Source of the DNA: Blastomussa wellsi
Taxonomy: Eukaryota > Cnidaria > Anthozoa > Scleractinia > Plerogyridae
Reading direction: 5' to 3'
NCBI GenBank assembly: GCA_947652115.1
Contig: OX393569.1
Location: 11,425,666 to 11,489,665, forward strand
DNA: 64,000 bases
In this document: positions 22,520 to 34,143 of the stretch, one piece after another
Position numbering within the stretch: the stretch's first letter is position 1
How the letters are laid out: every line of letters begins with the position of its first letter
Translations under genes and position numbers: made by a program
The notes under the pieces: generated by a model
What the model saw: only the letters and a program-made list of their open reading frames with translations
Database searches by the model: none
What the model was told of the DNA's origin: nothing

Positions 22520-23204
22520 AGTAAAGCGAGCGATAAGATAACAAAATAAGCTCACCCTGGTGGCTGGACGTCTAAAGGACACTAAAAGAAAGATACAAAA
22601 TGTATAAACTAACAGAAATACAAGCGAACTGAAAATAATAAAACAAAAGAAAGCGATAAAAGCGAGTGTTATAAAGTGAAAGCTACTAGTCTGTGGCACA
22701 AGTGCACGGTCACTGGGGAATCGAAATGCACAGAATGATCCTTAAAAAGCCAGAAATCTCGAGAAAACTAATCCTACACAAAGAAAATAAGGTTGACTAA
22801 AAGATTGCTAAAAGATTGGAAAATGATGGCAAAACATACCACTATTTAAAGATGAATAAAATCAGAAGTTGACAAAACCAACAAAACCACACGTCATGGT
22901 CTCTTTCTCTGCATGTGCATGCGCTGCCCCCAGGGTCATATGAGCGCATAAGGAATGCACCCTCACACATTTATGAGGAAAGATTTTCAGATAAATATTT
23001 TCTGGAGACACAAGCTTGCTACTAAATAGTTTTCTGGGTTATATCTTATAGTGCAGTAAAGAAATCAAAATAGTAGTATTAATTTCCATTTAAAACTGAT
23101 GGTTTGTATTTCCATTCATATAATCTGATTTTTTGCCTGTTTTTTCTTTTTCTTCATGTTCCTTAATGCTCAATTTGTCTGCTGTATGGCTCTAACAAGG
23201 TAAG
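22520..23204. other. Intron sequence upstream of the Ski7-like exon
   Basis: No gene. The last 80 bases are pyrimidine-rich (TTTTTTCTTTTTCTTC near 23138) and contain CTAAC-like branch words before candidate acceptors at 23204 and 23230. Confidence 0.45.
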
Positions 23205-24469
23205 GCTCTATTATTTCTTATCAAACTCAGCCACTAAAAAGTGTTAAGCAATGTGGACAACACAGCCAGGGTCAAAAAGACCTGCCATGGCAATCATTTT
23301 CTATTAACAATGTAAACTGTACATCAGCAGAGTCAACAGCATCATTTGCAAGCGAATCTTCTGTAACAGGCCTGGTCGTAAGCATTTCTGATTGTACATC
23401 ACCCTCATGTATGAGTACCCCAGGTGTGTCTGCTGATGATTCATTGAAAACCCTTGGTGGGCAGTTATTTCTTGACAGTGTTGCTGGTCTACCAGTAACA
23501 TCATCACTGAATCTTTTTCAAGGATCATCTCAACACTTGTTGCCTTCAGCTCCTCTCAGCAGTCTCTCAGGCCAAGTGGGAGCACAGTCACTGTTAGAGT
23601 CTTCGAAGACTGCACTGCAAAACCCTGCCTTGTTGTCATGCAACCCATTACTATCACCCCCATCATTTTCAGGCAGCCTCCTATCTGTTCCCCTAAGTAC
23701 ATTATCTCAAACTTCAACATCAGTACTTCAACTGCAACCGACAAGTGATAGTCAAAATCCTCTGTTATCAGCTTCCCTTAGCAGTTTAGTTCAGTCTGGA
23801 AGCTTTTTACTGGGTCAGCCACTATCACCACCATTAGTGTGTACAGAGTCTCAAACTGCTGGGCCACTGGAATCGCTTAGTCTGTATCGAGGTGCAGAAA
23901 TGCCATTGATAGATGCCCATCTACATGTTGGAACACACGATTGTGGTACAGCACATTTTTTGTGTCAAAATTTGCAAAACATGAAACCAACAAGAAATGT
24001 AAATACCAACAAGAAAGGAGAGAAAGCCTACTACCACAGCAATGAAGCAGAAAACACACTGTTACCCACATCCATGACATCATCCATGCTTAACCCATCT
24101 GTGGACCAAGGAGAAACAGAAGCTTATACAAGTGACAATAAGTCATTTGCCCCTTCTGCAAAACATTCAGTAAACAGCTACAATAAGAGATTTTGCCAAA
24201 TGTATGTGGACAAGGAAAGACAGCTGGTCAGAAGATGGATTAACACACCTGTATTGACTTCAAAGCCCACAATGTTTGCTTTGGCCTTGTGCTACTCTAC
24301 ACATGCATCTGCAAAAACCTCCTGTGCTAACAAACCTGTCGCACAAAACACTGTTAGCGATCTTTACAATTTAACTCGTGTAAGCATAACTCGCTTTGAC
24401 TTTTGTTCCCCATCACCTGATGATGCTGTGAATGAAAAGCAAAAGGGGGCTTTTTCAAGAAAGAAGTGA
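23205..24469 (+). CDS. HBS1L: HBS1L alternative (Ski7-like, HBS1LV3-type) exon
   Basis: A long open exon inside the large HBS1L intron. Ski7-like proteins share the Hbs1 N-terminus but lack the GTPase, and tether the SKI helicase complex to the cytoplasmic exosome for mRNA decay. From acceptor 23204 (TAAG|GC), phase 1 from the 48-nt exon is preserved; an alternative acceptor at 23230 (CTCAG|CC) is phase 0. About 420 codons follow, rich in Ser, Leu and Pro, with repeated LSSL / PLSTL / LLS.PL blocks, then a conserved-looking block (PLIDAHLHVGTHDCGTAHFL). The C-terminal motif is TRFDFCSPSPDDAVNEKQKG followed by AFSRKK and TGA. FDF..PSPDD with downstream Q..AF is the exosome-binding type of motif known from Ski7/HBS1LV3. 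The stop overlaps a donor-like GTGAGT (24466). Splicing there would leave phase 2, which clashes with the phase-1 acceptor at 51317, so a terminal exon is likely. Confidence 0.8.
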
Positions 24470-24471
24470 GT
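24466..24471 (+). promoter_or_regulatory. Cryptic 5' splice site over the stop codon
   Basis: AAAGAA|GTGAGT is close to the U2 donor consensus and contains the TGA stop (24467-24469). Use of it would remove the stop but join the next visible exon out of frame. Confidence 0.4.
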
Positions 24472-24913
24472 GACGAGGAGTGACAAGGACATCGACATAG
24501 TCCATCGCTTAAATAAAGGCAGCAAATCACTGAGACCAATAATTGTCCGTTTCAGCAATTATTACAGTAAAGAGCAAATGTATCGAGGCCGCTGGGAACT
24601 TCGCAAGAAGAGTAGTTTAAGAGGTTTGGGAGTGGACCCCAAAAATGTTTACATCAATGAGAACCTAACTGCCTATAGAGCAGGCCTATTAAAGGAAGTT
24701 CACGATCGTAAACGCAAAGATTGGAAGTTCTGGACAATCGGTGGAAAGATTTTTGTCAAGCCTGATCCCATTGGTGATGTGATTATCAAAATCCAAAGAA
24801 AAAAGATCTTAGCAAACTGTAGCTTAAGTGGGTCCTATAACTTCAGAATGGGGTGGGAAAATCATTTTTTTCTCATGGCACAGAGCATGCCAGAGGTGTA
24901 TGTGTTATGGTAA
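24470..24913 (+). pseudogene. L1/Tx1 ORF1-type C-terminal domain
   Basis: The frame reads KDIDIVHRLNKGSKSLRPII, VRFSNYYSKEQMYRGRWEL and, later, NVYINENLTAYRAGLLKEV. The D.D..HRL....RPIIV.F pattern followed by INE.LT..R..L is typical of the RNA-binding ORF1 region in LINEs of this kind. It opens right after the Ski7-like stop and also contains an AATAAA (24512-24517). It is a fragment without the coiled-coil N-terminus. Confidence 0.7.
24512..24517 (+). terminator. Candidate polyadenylation signal AATAAA
   Basis: Canonical hexamer 43 bases after the Ski7-like TGA stop, within LINE-derived sequence. It could end the short isoform. Not proven: the hexamer is common in AT-rich DNA. Confidence 0.35.
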
Positions 24914-25314
24914 ATCCAAATAGCTTGTTTCAAGTAGAAAATGTAGAAATCGATCAAGAGGGTCGTTTCATAGTAGCCAAACTAGACAGAGATTACTCAA
25001 TAGTAAATATTTATGCACCAACTGACTATCGTCAACAACTAACATTTATAAGAACGCTCAGTCAATTCTTGGTGTCAAAAACTAATTTATCAAAGGTTAT
25101 AATAGTGGGTGATTGGAACACGGGATTAAGCAAACTGGATAAAAGCGGTGGACTGCCTTGGAAAGAGACTAATTACAGGAATGCACTTTTAAACCTCATG
25201 AAAGAACTAAACCTCACTGACATATATCGTGCAGTTCATCCGAATACTAGAACTTACACATGCGAATCTAAAAGTCTGAGACTCAAATCGAGAAATGATT
25301 TTTTCCTTGTATAA
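24853..25314 (+). pseudogene. L1/Tx1 AP-type endonuclease fragment
   Basis: The frame reads GRFIVAKLDRDYSIVNIYAP, then VIIVGDWNTGLSKLDKSGG and TDIYRAVHPNTRTYTCES, closing with LKSRNDFFLV. The VNIYAP, GD.N and R.DFFL blocks are the central and C-terminal motifs of LINE apurinic-type endonucleases, which nick the target DNA. The N-terminal catalytic Asn/Glu region is missing. The frame ends at 25314, before any reverse-transcriptase palm. Confidence 0.75.
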
Positions 25315-25479
25315 AAACAATTTACTAATTATATAATCAAAGCAGAAATTTGTACATCAATAGCACCAGATAACAAAGTGATCTTCCTCAATTTGAAAAT
25401 AGACCACAGCTTTAAGCGAGGACCAGGAACTTGGAAATTTAATAATTCATTATTACAAGATGAGAACTATTTTAATTTA

Positions 25480-26728
25480 ATAAAAGTGTTCCAGAGGATG
25501 TTATTAAACGAGTACAAGAAAAGCTTTTCAGCTTTCTTTGGCGAAACAAAAAGGACAAAATAAAAAGAACTGTACTGTATCAAGGTCCCTGTGGAGGAGG
25601 TCTAAACTTTCCAAATGTTAAAACAACTGTTAAGGCACTTCGACTAAGCTGGATAGGCAGGTTAATAAGTGAATCTAATGATGCTTGTAAAGCAATTCCT
25701 AATGCTTACTTCAATAGATATGGAGGATTAGCGTTTCTCTTGAAATGCAACTATAACACAAAAAAATTAGAACTTATTAACTTATTAAACTTATTATTAC
25801 TAAGAACTTATTAATTTAGAACTTCTAAATTACTTTAGTGAATTACGAAACCAATATAAGGATGACTGCTTCAAAGGTGACTTAAGGTCATTCCCCTGAA
25901 ATAGAACTGACAATAGATTTTCGTTCAAACTTTGGCCATTTGTTGTTCATCGTAAGGGAATTTAAATTTTGTAATGAAAAAGAGGGGTTCCCATATCCGT
26001 TTAAGAGCAGGAGCACCTTGAAAATACCCTATAATTCGTTAAAATATCAGCTTCAGAAAGCAAAACAAGGGAAAAAAACTATAGATATACTGTATCGCCT
26101 TCAAGGAACAATTTAATATATGTTTCATTATGAAAGCACGCATTACCAGTCGACCTTGATTCAACTTGTTACTAGTATACAGTGATCTTGAGGCCACAAT
26201 ATCTGTTAAATAAGTTCACGTTTCCGTCGATTATTTATTTTTCTGCAATGGGAAGTACAAGATCTTCTTAACCATACTGGCAAAAATCTACCTTATGAAG
26301 AATTCAAGATCAAATTTGACATTGAAGTCAATTTCATCTATTACTGCCAAATTCTCTCTGCAATTCCCAAAAGTCTTAAATTAAAAGCTATGACTTTTCC
26401 AAAACCTCTAGAATCAATCATAGAAGAAACAGATGTATACCAGCTTGCCCAAGGGAAAACCATCCTTCTGTCTCAAATGCACTGCAAGGATTTTTACTCA
26501 CTCTTCCAAGCGGAATGGGAAACAGAACCAGCATCGGTTCAATCATGGTCCAGACATTATTTTTTTTGCAAAGACCCAGATTCCCTTGAACACACTTTCC
26601 TGGCTTGCTCTGTTGTCAAGGACTTTTACCACGAAATGATGGTATGGTTAAACAACGCACATAAATCACAATTTATCAGATCCTTTTTAATGATTTTACG
26701 CTACCCGCAGGATCACAACATCTTCTGA
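25480..26728 (+). pseudogene. L1/Tx1 reverse transcriptase C-terminal remnants
   Basis: From about 25490: RTVLYQGPCGGGLNFPNV and TVKALRLSWIGRLISES, the thumb-side block of L1/Tx1 proteins. After about 500 bases of unrelated or decayed sequence, 26390-26728 carries YFFCKDPDSLEHTFLACSVV, the Cys-rich C-terminal motif of these LINEs (C..C....E...H....C). Palm motifs are deleted. The segments lie in different frames. Confidence 0.7.
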
Positions 26729-27185
26729 GGTGGAAATTTGGCATTTTTTCATAACGCTAATGAAAAAGTATATCTATGACTGTAAAAGTTAATGATGGAA
26801 AAATTCCCACTAGGTAGTCAATTCAAACAAAAACTAAATATTCAATGGAAAATCGAAAATAGCGGAAATTAAAAATAGCTGGATCTTGATAACCAGCAAC
26901 CAGCACTGTGTCACCCTATAAACGCAATCTTAAATTAATATAGAAATCTATGCTAAACTTTATTAAGTGAATATTGTAATTTGTAATTGTACAGTACTCT
27001 AGGTAGCGTGCCGTAAATGTAAGTTAGTCCTTTTTGTAAGTAGCATACTGTGAGCTGTTTGTGTGTAATGTGTAGATTGTAATATGTAAATACATACTCT
27101 GTAGATTGTTTTTTTTTTCTTGTAACTACAGTGGAGATTTTATTGTATTTGTTCTATGTTTTTTGAGCCAATAAAAAAAAGAAAG

Positions 27186-27805
27186 AAATGATGTGGCTAT
27201 ATAGGTTGGAGCACTGGATCGCAATCTGTATTGACTTAGCAGCTTGTGTTTTGCATTATTATCGGGGAGTGTAATACTAGAAATGGTAGTTACATTGTCT
27301 CTTCACCACAATATAAGACAACTATTAAAAACATCCAAAAGGTTAGAATAAATTCCACGAAAGTGGTGAAAAGATTGGGGTCAAAATCAATTGTTTATAA
27401 AAAACCCCACAGGAGACTAAAGACTGCTTGTGAACAGGAAAAGGAGCAACAGTATTTGTTGTTTTTGGTGTTTTGGCTAAATTTTTTAATGTTATTTCAT
27501 GGTTTCACTTAGGTCTGTGTTCCTCAATCAGTTTATCAATGCAGCAATATATTCCCATGTATCACTAATGAGTTTCAAAAGTGACAAAAGGCATTGTTTC
27601 AGTGTGAGAACTTTCCACAGATGTAGCCTAAGCTGTATTACATATGTGCTGCTTTTTTGCTCATAACTGTTTTTCAAGTTTTTCCTGCAGCATTGTATTA
27701 TTATGAATATTATTTTGCTTGCTTTTGGTGTGTATTTTATCATTCCAAACTGCTATGTTTAGTGTAATAAAAATGGGTAAATAAATGGCATTGCTATTAT
27801 AATAA
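27186..27805. other. Intron sequence, no gene recognised
   Basis: An 88-codon plus frame at 27246-27512 lacks a known motif. AT-rich. Confidence 0.4.
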
Positions 27806-28087
27806 GGGAGGCACAGTGGCATAATCGTATGCGCACTGGACTCCGGATTGGACAAGATGGGTTCAAGCCCCTAGCCAGGGCACTGCGTTGTGTTCTTGGG
27901 CAAGCCACTTTACTCTCACTGTGCCTCTCTTCACCCAGGTGTATAAATGGGTGCAATGGACTAGCATGTCATCCAGGGGGAGTAGAAATACTCCTAGTCG
28001 TTTCATGCTACAGAAACCGGGATAAGCTCTGGCCTGATGGGCCACTAGGCTCATATGCAGACCTTACCTACCATGATAATAAAGTCT
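27806..28087 (+). mobile_element. tRNA-derived SINE, near full length
   Basis: The head GGGAGGCACAGTGGCATAAT contains an A-box-like segment, and the B box is GGTTCAAGCCC (about 27850). The body has TTCTTGGGCAAGCCACTTTA, CTCTCACTGTGCCTCTCTTC and CATCCAGGGGGAGTAGAAAT, ending in an AATAAAGTC tail. It has the layout of a complete SINE: Pol III head, conserved body, AT-rich tail. Confidence 0.8.
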
Positions 28088-28319
28088 TATCATTTGTTTC
28101 ACAGTGTAGTCACTTGTGATGTGAATGACAACATGCATACTGCTAGTTTTCATCAGGCAATAAGGCTGACATGTATTATCTGCATAAGTTGATAATAATT
28201 ATTGTTAAAAACTGCATAGTGTCTTCTTCAGGTGATACAAAAGTTTTTGGTATTCTTTAACGCTGCTACAGTTGTTATGCAGTGGAAGCTGAATAAATAA
28301 ATAAATAAATAAAAAAGGT

Positions 28320-28780
28320 TTGGTTTATGTTCACCGGCCCCTCGGCAGTTCTGCCTTCTTCAGGGTGTCTTGTATTATCTGCCACTGTATAAAGTAGAAT
28401 GCTGCACTGATTGGTTGTTTTTCAACAACTGTGATTGGTGGTTTTGCTACGTACTTCTGGTGGGTTGTTCTATTGGTGGTTAGCTGTGGGGCATCTGTGC
28501 TTCTACAATTTGGATTCCACTATCCCCTTTTGTGTGAAAACTTAATGTGAATTGCCTCGTTGACCCTAAAAGTGTACCCATGTGGCTCACAACCAATAAA
28601 CTTTACCTCATTCCAATTTGGGTTATCTGGTGTTCTTGGCATCCTCTGCAATGATGGAGGTCTGGGATGTCTCAGTCATGCTCTTTGATTCTGTGTTGCA
28701 TCGGTCTTTCAGGCTTGCCCATGTAAACTTTGCTTCATCCACAGGAAACTCTGAAAACAAGGGCATCTTGCTTGATCAGT
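28320..28780 (-). pseudogene. Penelope-like element 3' fragment (GIY-YIG)
   Basis: Minus-strand reading gives KVYMGKPERPMQHRIKEHD, matching the Y.G...R....R..EH core of the GIY-YIG endonuclease of Penelope-like elements, then, in another frame, PNWNEVKFIGCEPHGYTFR and NEAIHIK. A stop follows KEHD and there are frameshifts. A degenerate hammerhead-like sequence follows at 28338-28375 (CTGAAGA, hairpin GGCAG/CTGCC, then GAGG where GAAA is expected). This is a different Penelope family from the copies at 32-34 kb and 42-45 kb. An (AAAT)n stretch lies at about 28293-28312. Confidence 0.7.
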
Positions 28781-29970
28781 TCAGAAGCGTGTTGGTGGTA
28801 CTACAGTAGGTTAATGTAGTATCTAATTTGAAAACAGCGAATGTACCCTTAGTCTGGTCTGTTAGGGCAAAATTATACGGAAATCGTCACAAGACGTGTA
28901 AAACCACCAAACTTCAGGGTATAACTAATCATTTCAGAATGGGTGCCACAAGAATACCCCCCAGGGGGGGAAGGGAGAGGATGTTTTGTAAATGGGTCTC
29001 AGTTGTGGTGTGTTAAAACCCGCGTGCCATCATGAGCTATGAAAGAATTCATTTTGTTGATTACAGGGTGGTTTAATTGTTGGTGTAAGTAAAAAAAATG
29101 AAAATTTAATAAAACTGTGTTCAAATTTAAATATATAATGCGTTTTTGCAGTAAAGAAGACGAAAAAAGACGTCATATGTGTGTAATATCATTATAAAGC
29201 TTAATTTGATATGAATTTCACCTCATTTATCATATATTTTTAAATTAATAAAACATCTATACGGCTCTTCCGTATAAACAATGAATGGTAACAAGAAGCC
29301 AGCGGTGTTTCCATATAACATGCGCTTTACCTCCCGAGGAGTCCTGGCTTGACAGTGTAGTGATTGAGAGCAAAGTTTCTCCATATTTTTTGTGGAATTT
29401 CACTATGGAAACTGTAAGTATCACCTTAGATTTTATAGATTTATTTCAGTGAGGTTAAGTTCATTGCACTATGATGTGAAACAAGAACATATAGTTTTAT
29501 GATTTTTATTTTTAATTATCCGTTCAATAAACGATACTCTGAATAAACGTTATAACTTAGGATGGATGAAAAACTATGAGAGATCACCAGATATTATGAA
29601 AAATGGTCAAGAAGGAATTGTTTTAAGTAGGTTTATGATTTCATTTAAACGAAAAGTTATAGAATGGTAAAGTTTCATTCAAAGTTTAGAATTGAGCATT
29701 GCACAAATCTGGCAACTATTCAACTATTCAATGGTTTTCGGACTCAAAGATGCGATCACGGATAAAAAATGCATGTTTTCAGTTTGGACTGAAATTCCCT
29801 GAGTTAATGATGCTTTTAAAACAAAATCATTCTTAGATTAAGAATATTTTAAATGATTATTAAGCTTTTTTCAACCTGCCATAAAGCAGAATTTCCTTCG
29901 CCATCTCACACTACAAGGGAAGCTTCTGGGTTGTCGTGTAGAAACGTTAATACAAAGTTTTTCTTAAATT
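28781..29970. other. Intron sequence, no gene recognised
   Basis: AT-rich with no recognisable coding or RNA signal. A CCCCCCAGGGGGGG-like stretch lies near 28960. Confidence 0.4.
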
Positions 29971-29974
29971 TAGG

Positions 29975-31935
29975 GCAAGGAATTGGGAACTTTGTTTAAT
30001 CTGCCAAGCAAAAGAAAAACCACAACCTCTAAAGTGTCCTCTGGATAGTCTTCAAGACGGTGCTGGCATGGAAGCATATTGATCATTTCTAAATAACGCT
30101 GTCAAAGTTATAAAACTTGGTTCTCTACCTGTGGAATTAACATTGAAAGAGGATATCTCCGTTGAGGAACTTTGCACTAACAAGGCAGTCTGGCAAAAAT
30201 CATGTCATCTGAAGTTTGCCAATTCGAAACTTAAGAGGGCTCAAAACAAAATCAAAAGAAAAAGTACTGCAGATTCTTCTTCCCAGCCAAAAAAGCTAAA
30301 AGGCAGGTTTCAGAACAGAATGTATGTATCTTTTGTGATGAGCAGGGAAACGACCTTCACCAGGTTTTGACCCTTGAATTAGACAGAGATGTTAAAGAAA
30401 TGGCAGTTCAAATGCAGGATTCTCAATTGATAACCAAATTGGCAGCAGGGGATATGGTTGCAATTGAAGCCAAATAGCACTCGAAGTGTATGCTTGCATA
30501 TAAACGTAAATACACAGCATATATAGAGGCTGCATTAAAACCGAAACCAGCACCAATGATGATAGTGCAGCAGAAGCGCATACGTTTTGCCGAGTTAATA
30601 TCGTTTATGGAAAGTTCGGCTGAAAGTGGAAGTCTTTTGTTTAAGCTGTCCAGTCTTCACGACCTCTATATTTCACGTCTTCGTAACCTTGATGTTGATA
30701 AGTCTGTCAATAAAACCTGCTTAAAGAATCGAATCATAGAGCATTACCATGGTGAGATTCAGGAACAAAACGATAGCAAAAACACGGTTCTGGTATTTAA
30801 CCAAGGCATAGAGACGCTTTTGAAAGATGCCCTGAAAAAGCGCAACTGTGAAGAAGCGTTCAATTTGTAAATGTTGCTAAATATATCCATAACAATGTCT
30901 TTCAAGTGCCTGGGTTTTCTTTCACTGGGGAATTTACCTCAGAGTGCCAGCTCAAATCAGTACCACCCAGCTTAATGTGCTTGGTTTCTATGCTACTCAA
31001 TGGCCCAAATATTGAAAGCCAGGATTTCGAAGAATCCCAAGCTTGTTTAACAATCGCTCAGCTTATTATCTTCAACATGAACAAGATAAAGAAACTGACC
31101 GCTAAGAGTGATCGTCATAATCAAGATCGGGAACCGCCACTACTTCTTTACCTTGGAATGAGTGTGCACGCTCAAACAAGAAGTAAGAAGTTGGCCAATC
31201 AGTTTTACGAACTTGGTTTAAGTGTGATTTACCAAAGGGTCGATGAGATCATGAACAATTTAGCGACATCTCTTTTCGACCATTTCAAGTCTGTTGGTGT
31301 TGTTTGTCCTCTTTCTTTACAAAGTGTTTTGTTCAGCTCTTGATCTATTGACAATCTTGATCATGACCCATCCTCAACAACGGCACAGAGCTCATTTCAT
31401 GAAACTGGAATAAGTCTGTTCCAGTTCCCAAAGCAAGATTCAGATGTTAGCCAACCAGCAGGGCAAATGGTTAATATTTGTTCAACCAGGTCCGCTTCAA
31501 GAGATATCACACTGCCTGACACGTACGCCTCAGTTCCTCCTGTTTCTATAAAAAGATCAGAAGTAAACGTGCCTACTACAAGTCAAGCAGGTGTGGAAAC
31601 CGTAATCACAGATCAGCTGTCTATTGCCATTGAAAAACAAGTTCACTGGTTGAAGCATTGTGAACAACATCTTAACGAGGAGCTTACCAAAGGTATTCAT
31701 CTTTCATGGGCTGCTTATCACACATCAGTAACAGAACTGCCCAATCCTTTGCCATGCTTGGGTAGCTTGTTGCCATTGTTTTACGAGTTCTACTGCTGCC
31801 ACAGTAGCCATGATGAAACATGGGATGTTTGTGATTAAGGAAGCAACAGAATTTCTTAACCCGGGCCAAATTCCTGTCACTGTCTGTGATCTGGTTGGAC
31901 TACATCACTAACTGAGGCAGGCATAGTTTCCAGTG
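29975..31935 (+). pseudogene. Multi-copy metazoan gene, 5' part, unknown function
   Basis: Several plus-strand frames line up as one decayed protein. An N-terminal Cys segment (LCLICQAKEKPQPLKCPLD) is followed by ISVEELCTNKAVWQKSCHLK, a second finger-like segment (CIFCDEQGNDLH ... HSKCMLAYKRKY, a C..C...H...C arrangement), then a long open part through 30490-31343 and 31467-31838. Stops or shifts occur near 30105, 30370, 30476 and 31342, and part of the middle is deleted (TEAGIVSSGTSDSLLKVAHL survives near 31905-31970, with a stop soon after). I recognise this as a repeated, uncharacterised protein type in cnidarian genomes, perhaps transposon-derived, but cannot name it. A Penelope element interrupts it; the 3' part resumes at 34660. 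Confidence 0.65.
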
Positions 31936-32121
31936 GTACGTCAGATTCCCTTCTTAAGGTAGCACATTTGACAAAAACCAGATGAGCCCACCAGGTGACC
32001 GTAGTAGCTTTGTATAAATTGCAGTATGTTGCCTTTGAGGAACTCAATGGTCAACAAGATAAAGAGGATATAATTTGGTTTTATCAATTGGGTTGATAAT
32101 GTCAATTGGCCACTGTAAAGA

Positions 32122-32169
32122 GATTCAGTTGCTGATGTTTCGAGCGTGAGCCCTTCGTCGGAGCGAATC
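32122..32169 (-). ncRNA. Hammerhead ribozyme-like motif, Penelope family 1
   Basis: Minus strand: stem I GATTC-GCT / AGC-..-GAATC, core CCGACGA, stem II GGGC-TCAC-GCTC, GAAA, then CATC. Compared with the hammerhead consensus CUGANGA...GAAA, the second core base is C in place of U, and stem III is weakened (CATC where CGTC is expected). Confidence 0.6.
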
Positions 32170-32259
32170 AAGGAATTGTGGGTCGTGTGCTTTTTATATA
32201 CAGAATGATGGAGCTTCGCTATTGGCTGGTGCCTGGTAACGTGAAAACAACGGAATAAA

Positions 32260-34143
32260 TTAGTTGAATGAAAAGCGTTCGTTGATACCGTGAGGATTAA
32301 GAGTGCCGATTTGAAAAATAAATTTTTGTTCTAGAGTTTTACGGCTTTCCGTGTTTCCTTGGTGAAGGGAAAGGCCGCAGACTGCCATATGTTGCTTAGA
32401 ATGATTTGGGAGATTGTGTCTTATGACCGGTTTCGATGAATTTTTGTCGTCTTTCTCTACGTCACGAAGGTGTTCTTGGAATCGGTCGCCAAGTCGTCTC
32501 CCTGTTTCGCCGATGTACAACTTTTTGCAAAGAGTGCAAGTTATGCAGTAGATGGCATTGGCTGAGGTACAGGTGAAATGATCAGTGATTTTGATAGATC
32601 GCTTGGGTCCCGATATTTTGTCAACGTTGTGAATGAAAGGGCATGTTTTGCATCGTGCGCGAGCGCATTTAAAAGTTCCGTGTTGATCACTAGTTTGGAA
32701 TGCACTTCTAACTAAAAAGTTACCTATGTTTTTGTCGCATTTGAATGAAATTAATGGGGGTTTGAACAACAGAAGCAGGATAGCTGCGTTTGTCGAAGAA
32801 ATTGCACATTTCCTCTGATTTTAAGGAAAAATCAGAGTCGTCACTACAAAGACGGCGAAGTCCAAGAAACTGAGAATAAGGAATGGAATTCTTGACATGT
32901 GATGGATGTGAAGATGAATACAACAAATAACTATGAGAATCTGTGGGTTTGTAGTGCACACTGGTGCATAAACCGTTGCCTTCGATAGAAACTTTGATAT
33001 CCAGGAATGCTAAGGAAGTATTGGAAATTTCCCAGGTATATTTAAGGGCAGGATCAAACAAATTAACAGCGGTTATAAATTGATTGAGATCCTCTCTGGT
33101 AGAAGAGGTAGCGCCAATACAGTTTGGGCCGTTGTATTGATTGAAAAATTGGTGTTCAATGTAGCCTATGAAAAGATTGGCGTAGCTGGGTCCCATTTTG
33201 GTACCCATGGCCACGCCATTGATTTGTTTGTAATAATTGTTCGCGAATGAAAAACAGTTGAGTGTTAACACTAACTCAGCCAGGCGGAGTAGTGTTTCCG
33301 AGCTTGGTTCCTTAACAGTGCGTAAACCAAAAAAAATGTTTGAGGGCTAGAAGACCTTCGCCATTTGGGATGACGGTGTAAAGAGATGTAATATCCATAG
33401 TGAAAATAAGTTTGTCTTCGCCTCGGAAATTGAAATCGCGAAAAATTTGAAGTGTGTGTTGACTGTCTTTAACATATGATGGTAATGATCTGACAATAGG
33501 TCTTCGCCTCGGAAATTGAAATCGCGAAAAATTTGAAGTGTGTGTTGACTGTCTTTAACGTATGATGGTAATGATCTGACAATAGGTGCCATAATTTTGT
33601 CTAAATAGCTGGAAATGAGTTCGGTAGGGCAACTACAGGCAGAGACGATAGGTCGACCTGGGTTGTTAGGTTTGTGAATTTTAGGTAAAAAGTAAATACA
33701 CAAGGTTCTGGGAGTGGTAATGATGAGATTGGTAGCAGTAGCCGGCAATTCTTGTTTGACTATAAGGTCGTTAATAGTGCTCTTGACAATTTGTTGGTTA
33801 GTGGAGGTGAGATCTTTATCGACTTTAGCATAAAAAGAGGTGTCAGAAAGTTCCCGCAAAGCTTCTTTTTGGTAGAGGTCGGCCCGCCAAACAACGAAAG
33901 CGCCGCCTTTGTCGGCCGCTTTGATAATTATGTCTTTGCGCTTACTAAGGTTTTTTAGCGCCGTCCTCTCTTCCGAAGAAAGGTTGGACAATTTGGTGTT
34001 ACGATTGAAATTAAGTTTATTGATGTCATGACGGCATTTTTTAATGAAAAAATCTAAAGAGGCAAACTGGCCCTCTGGGGGAGTCCACTTAGATTTTCGA
34101 GTCTGAAGCGTCTCGAAAGTATCTTTGTCCGAGGTGTTAGAAT
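32260..34143 (-). pseudogene. Penelope-like RT plus GIY-YIG endonuclease
   Basis: Three overlapping minus frames (33991-33347, 33271-32720, 32769-32260) make one protein. The N-terminal side has KAADKGGAFVVWRADLY and FLPKIHKPNNPGRPIVSACS. Motif B is INGVAMGTKMGPSYANLFIG. The catalytic Y-x-DD block that should follow is deleted (YNGPNCIGATSS), so the RT is dead. The C-terminal GIY-YIG domain is YCITCTLCKKLYIGETGRRL with R...HLRDVEKDD. An 86-bp tandem duplication (33415-33500 and 33501-33586) causes one of the frame breaks. Related reading continues to about 34143. In live elements the RT and GIY-YIG nick and copy at the target. Confidence 0.85.
33415..33586. repeat. 86-bp tandem duplication inside the Penelope ORF
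   Basis: TCTTCGCCTCGGAAATTGAA starts at 33415 and 33501; units are 86 bp with one difference (AACATATG versus AACGTATG). The length is not a multiple of three, so it shifts the frame. Confidence 0.9.

Larger units (their letters stand above)
24470..27185 (+). mobile_element. L1/Tx1-type LINE, internally deleted
   Basis: Order on the plus strand: an ORF1-like RNA-binding segment (24470-24850), AP endonuclease (24900-25310), a gap where most of the reverse transcriptase should be, an RT C-terminal block (25490-25760) and a Cys/His-rich tail (26280-26730). The 3' end is AATAAAAAAAAGAAAG at about 27170-27185. It begins at or a few bases before the Ski7-like stop codon. Several frameshifts make it inactive. 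Confidence 0.8.

Noticed and set aside
23900..23935. Amidohydrolase start (DAHLHVG)
   Set aside because: The resemblance is seven residues long; the rest of the exon is disordered Ser/Leu-rich sequence ending in a Ski7-type motif.
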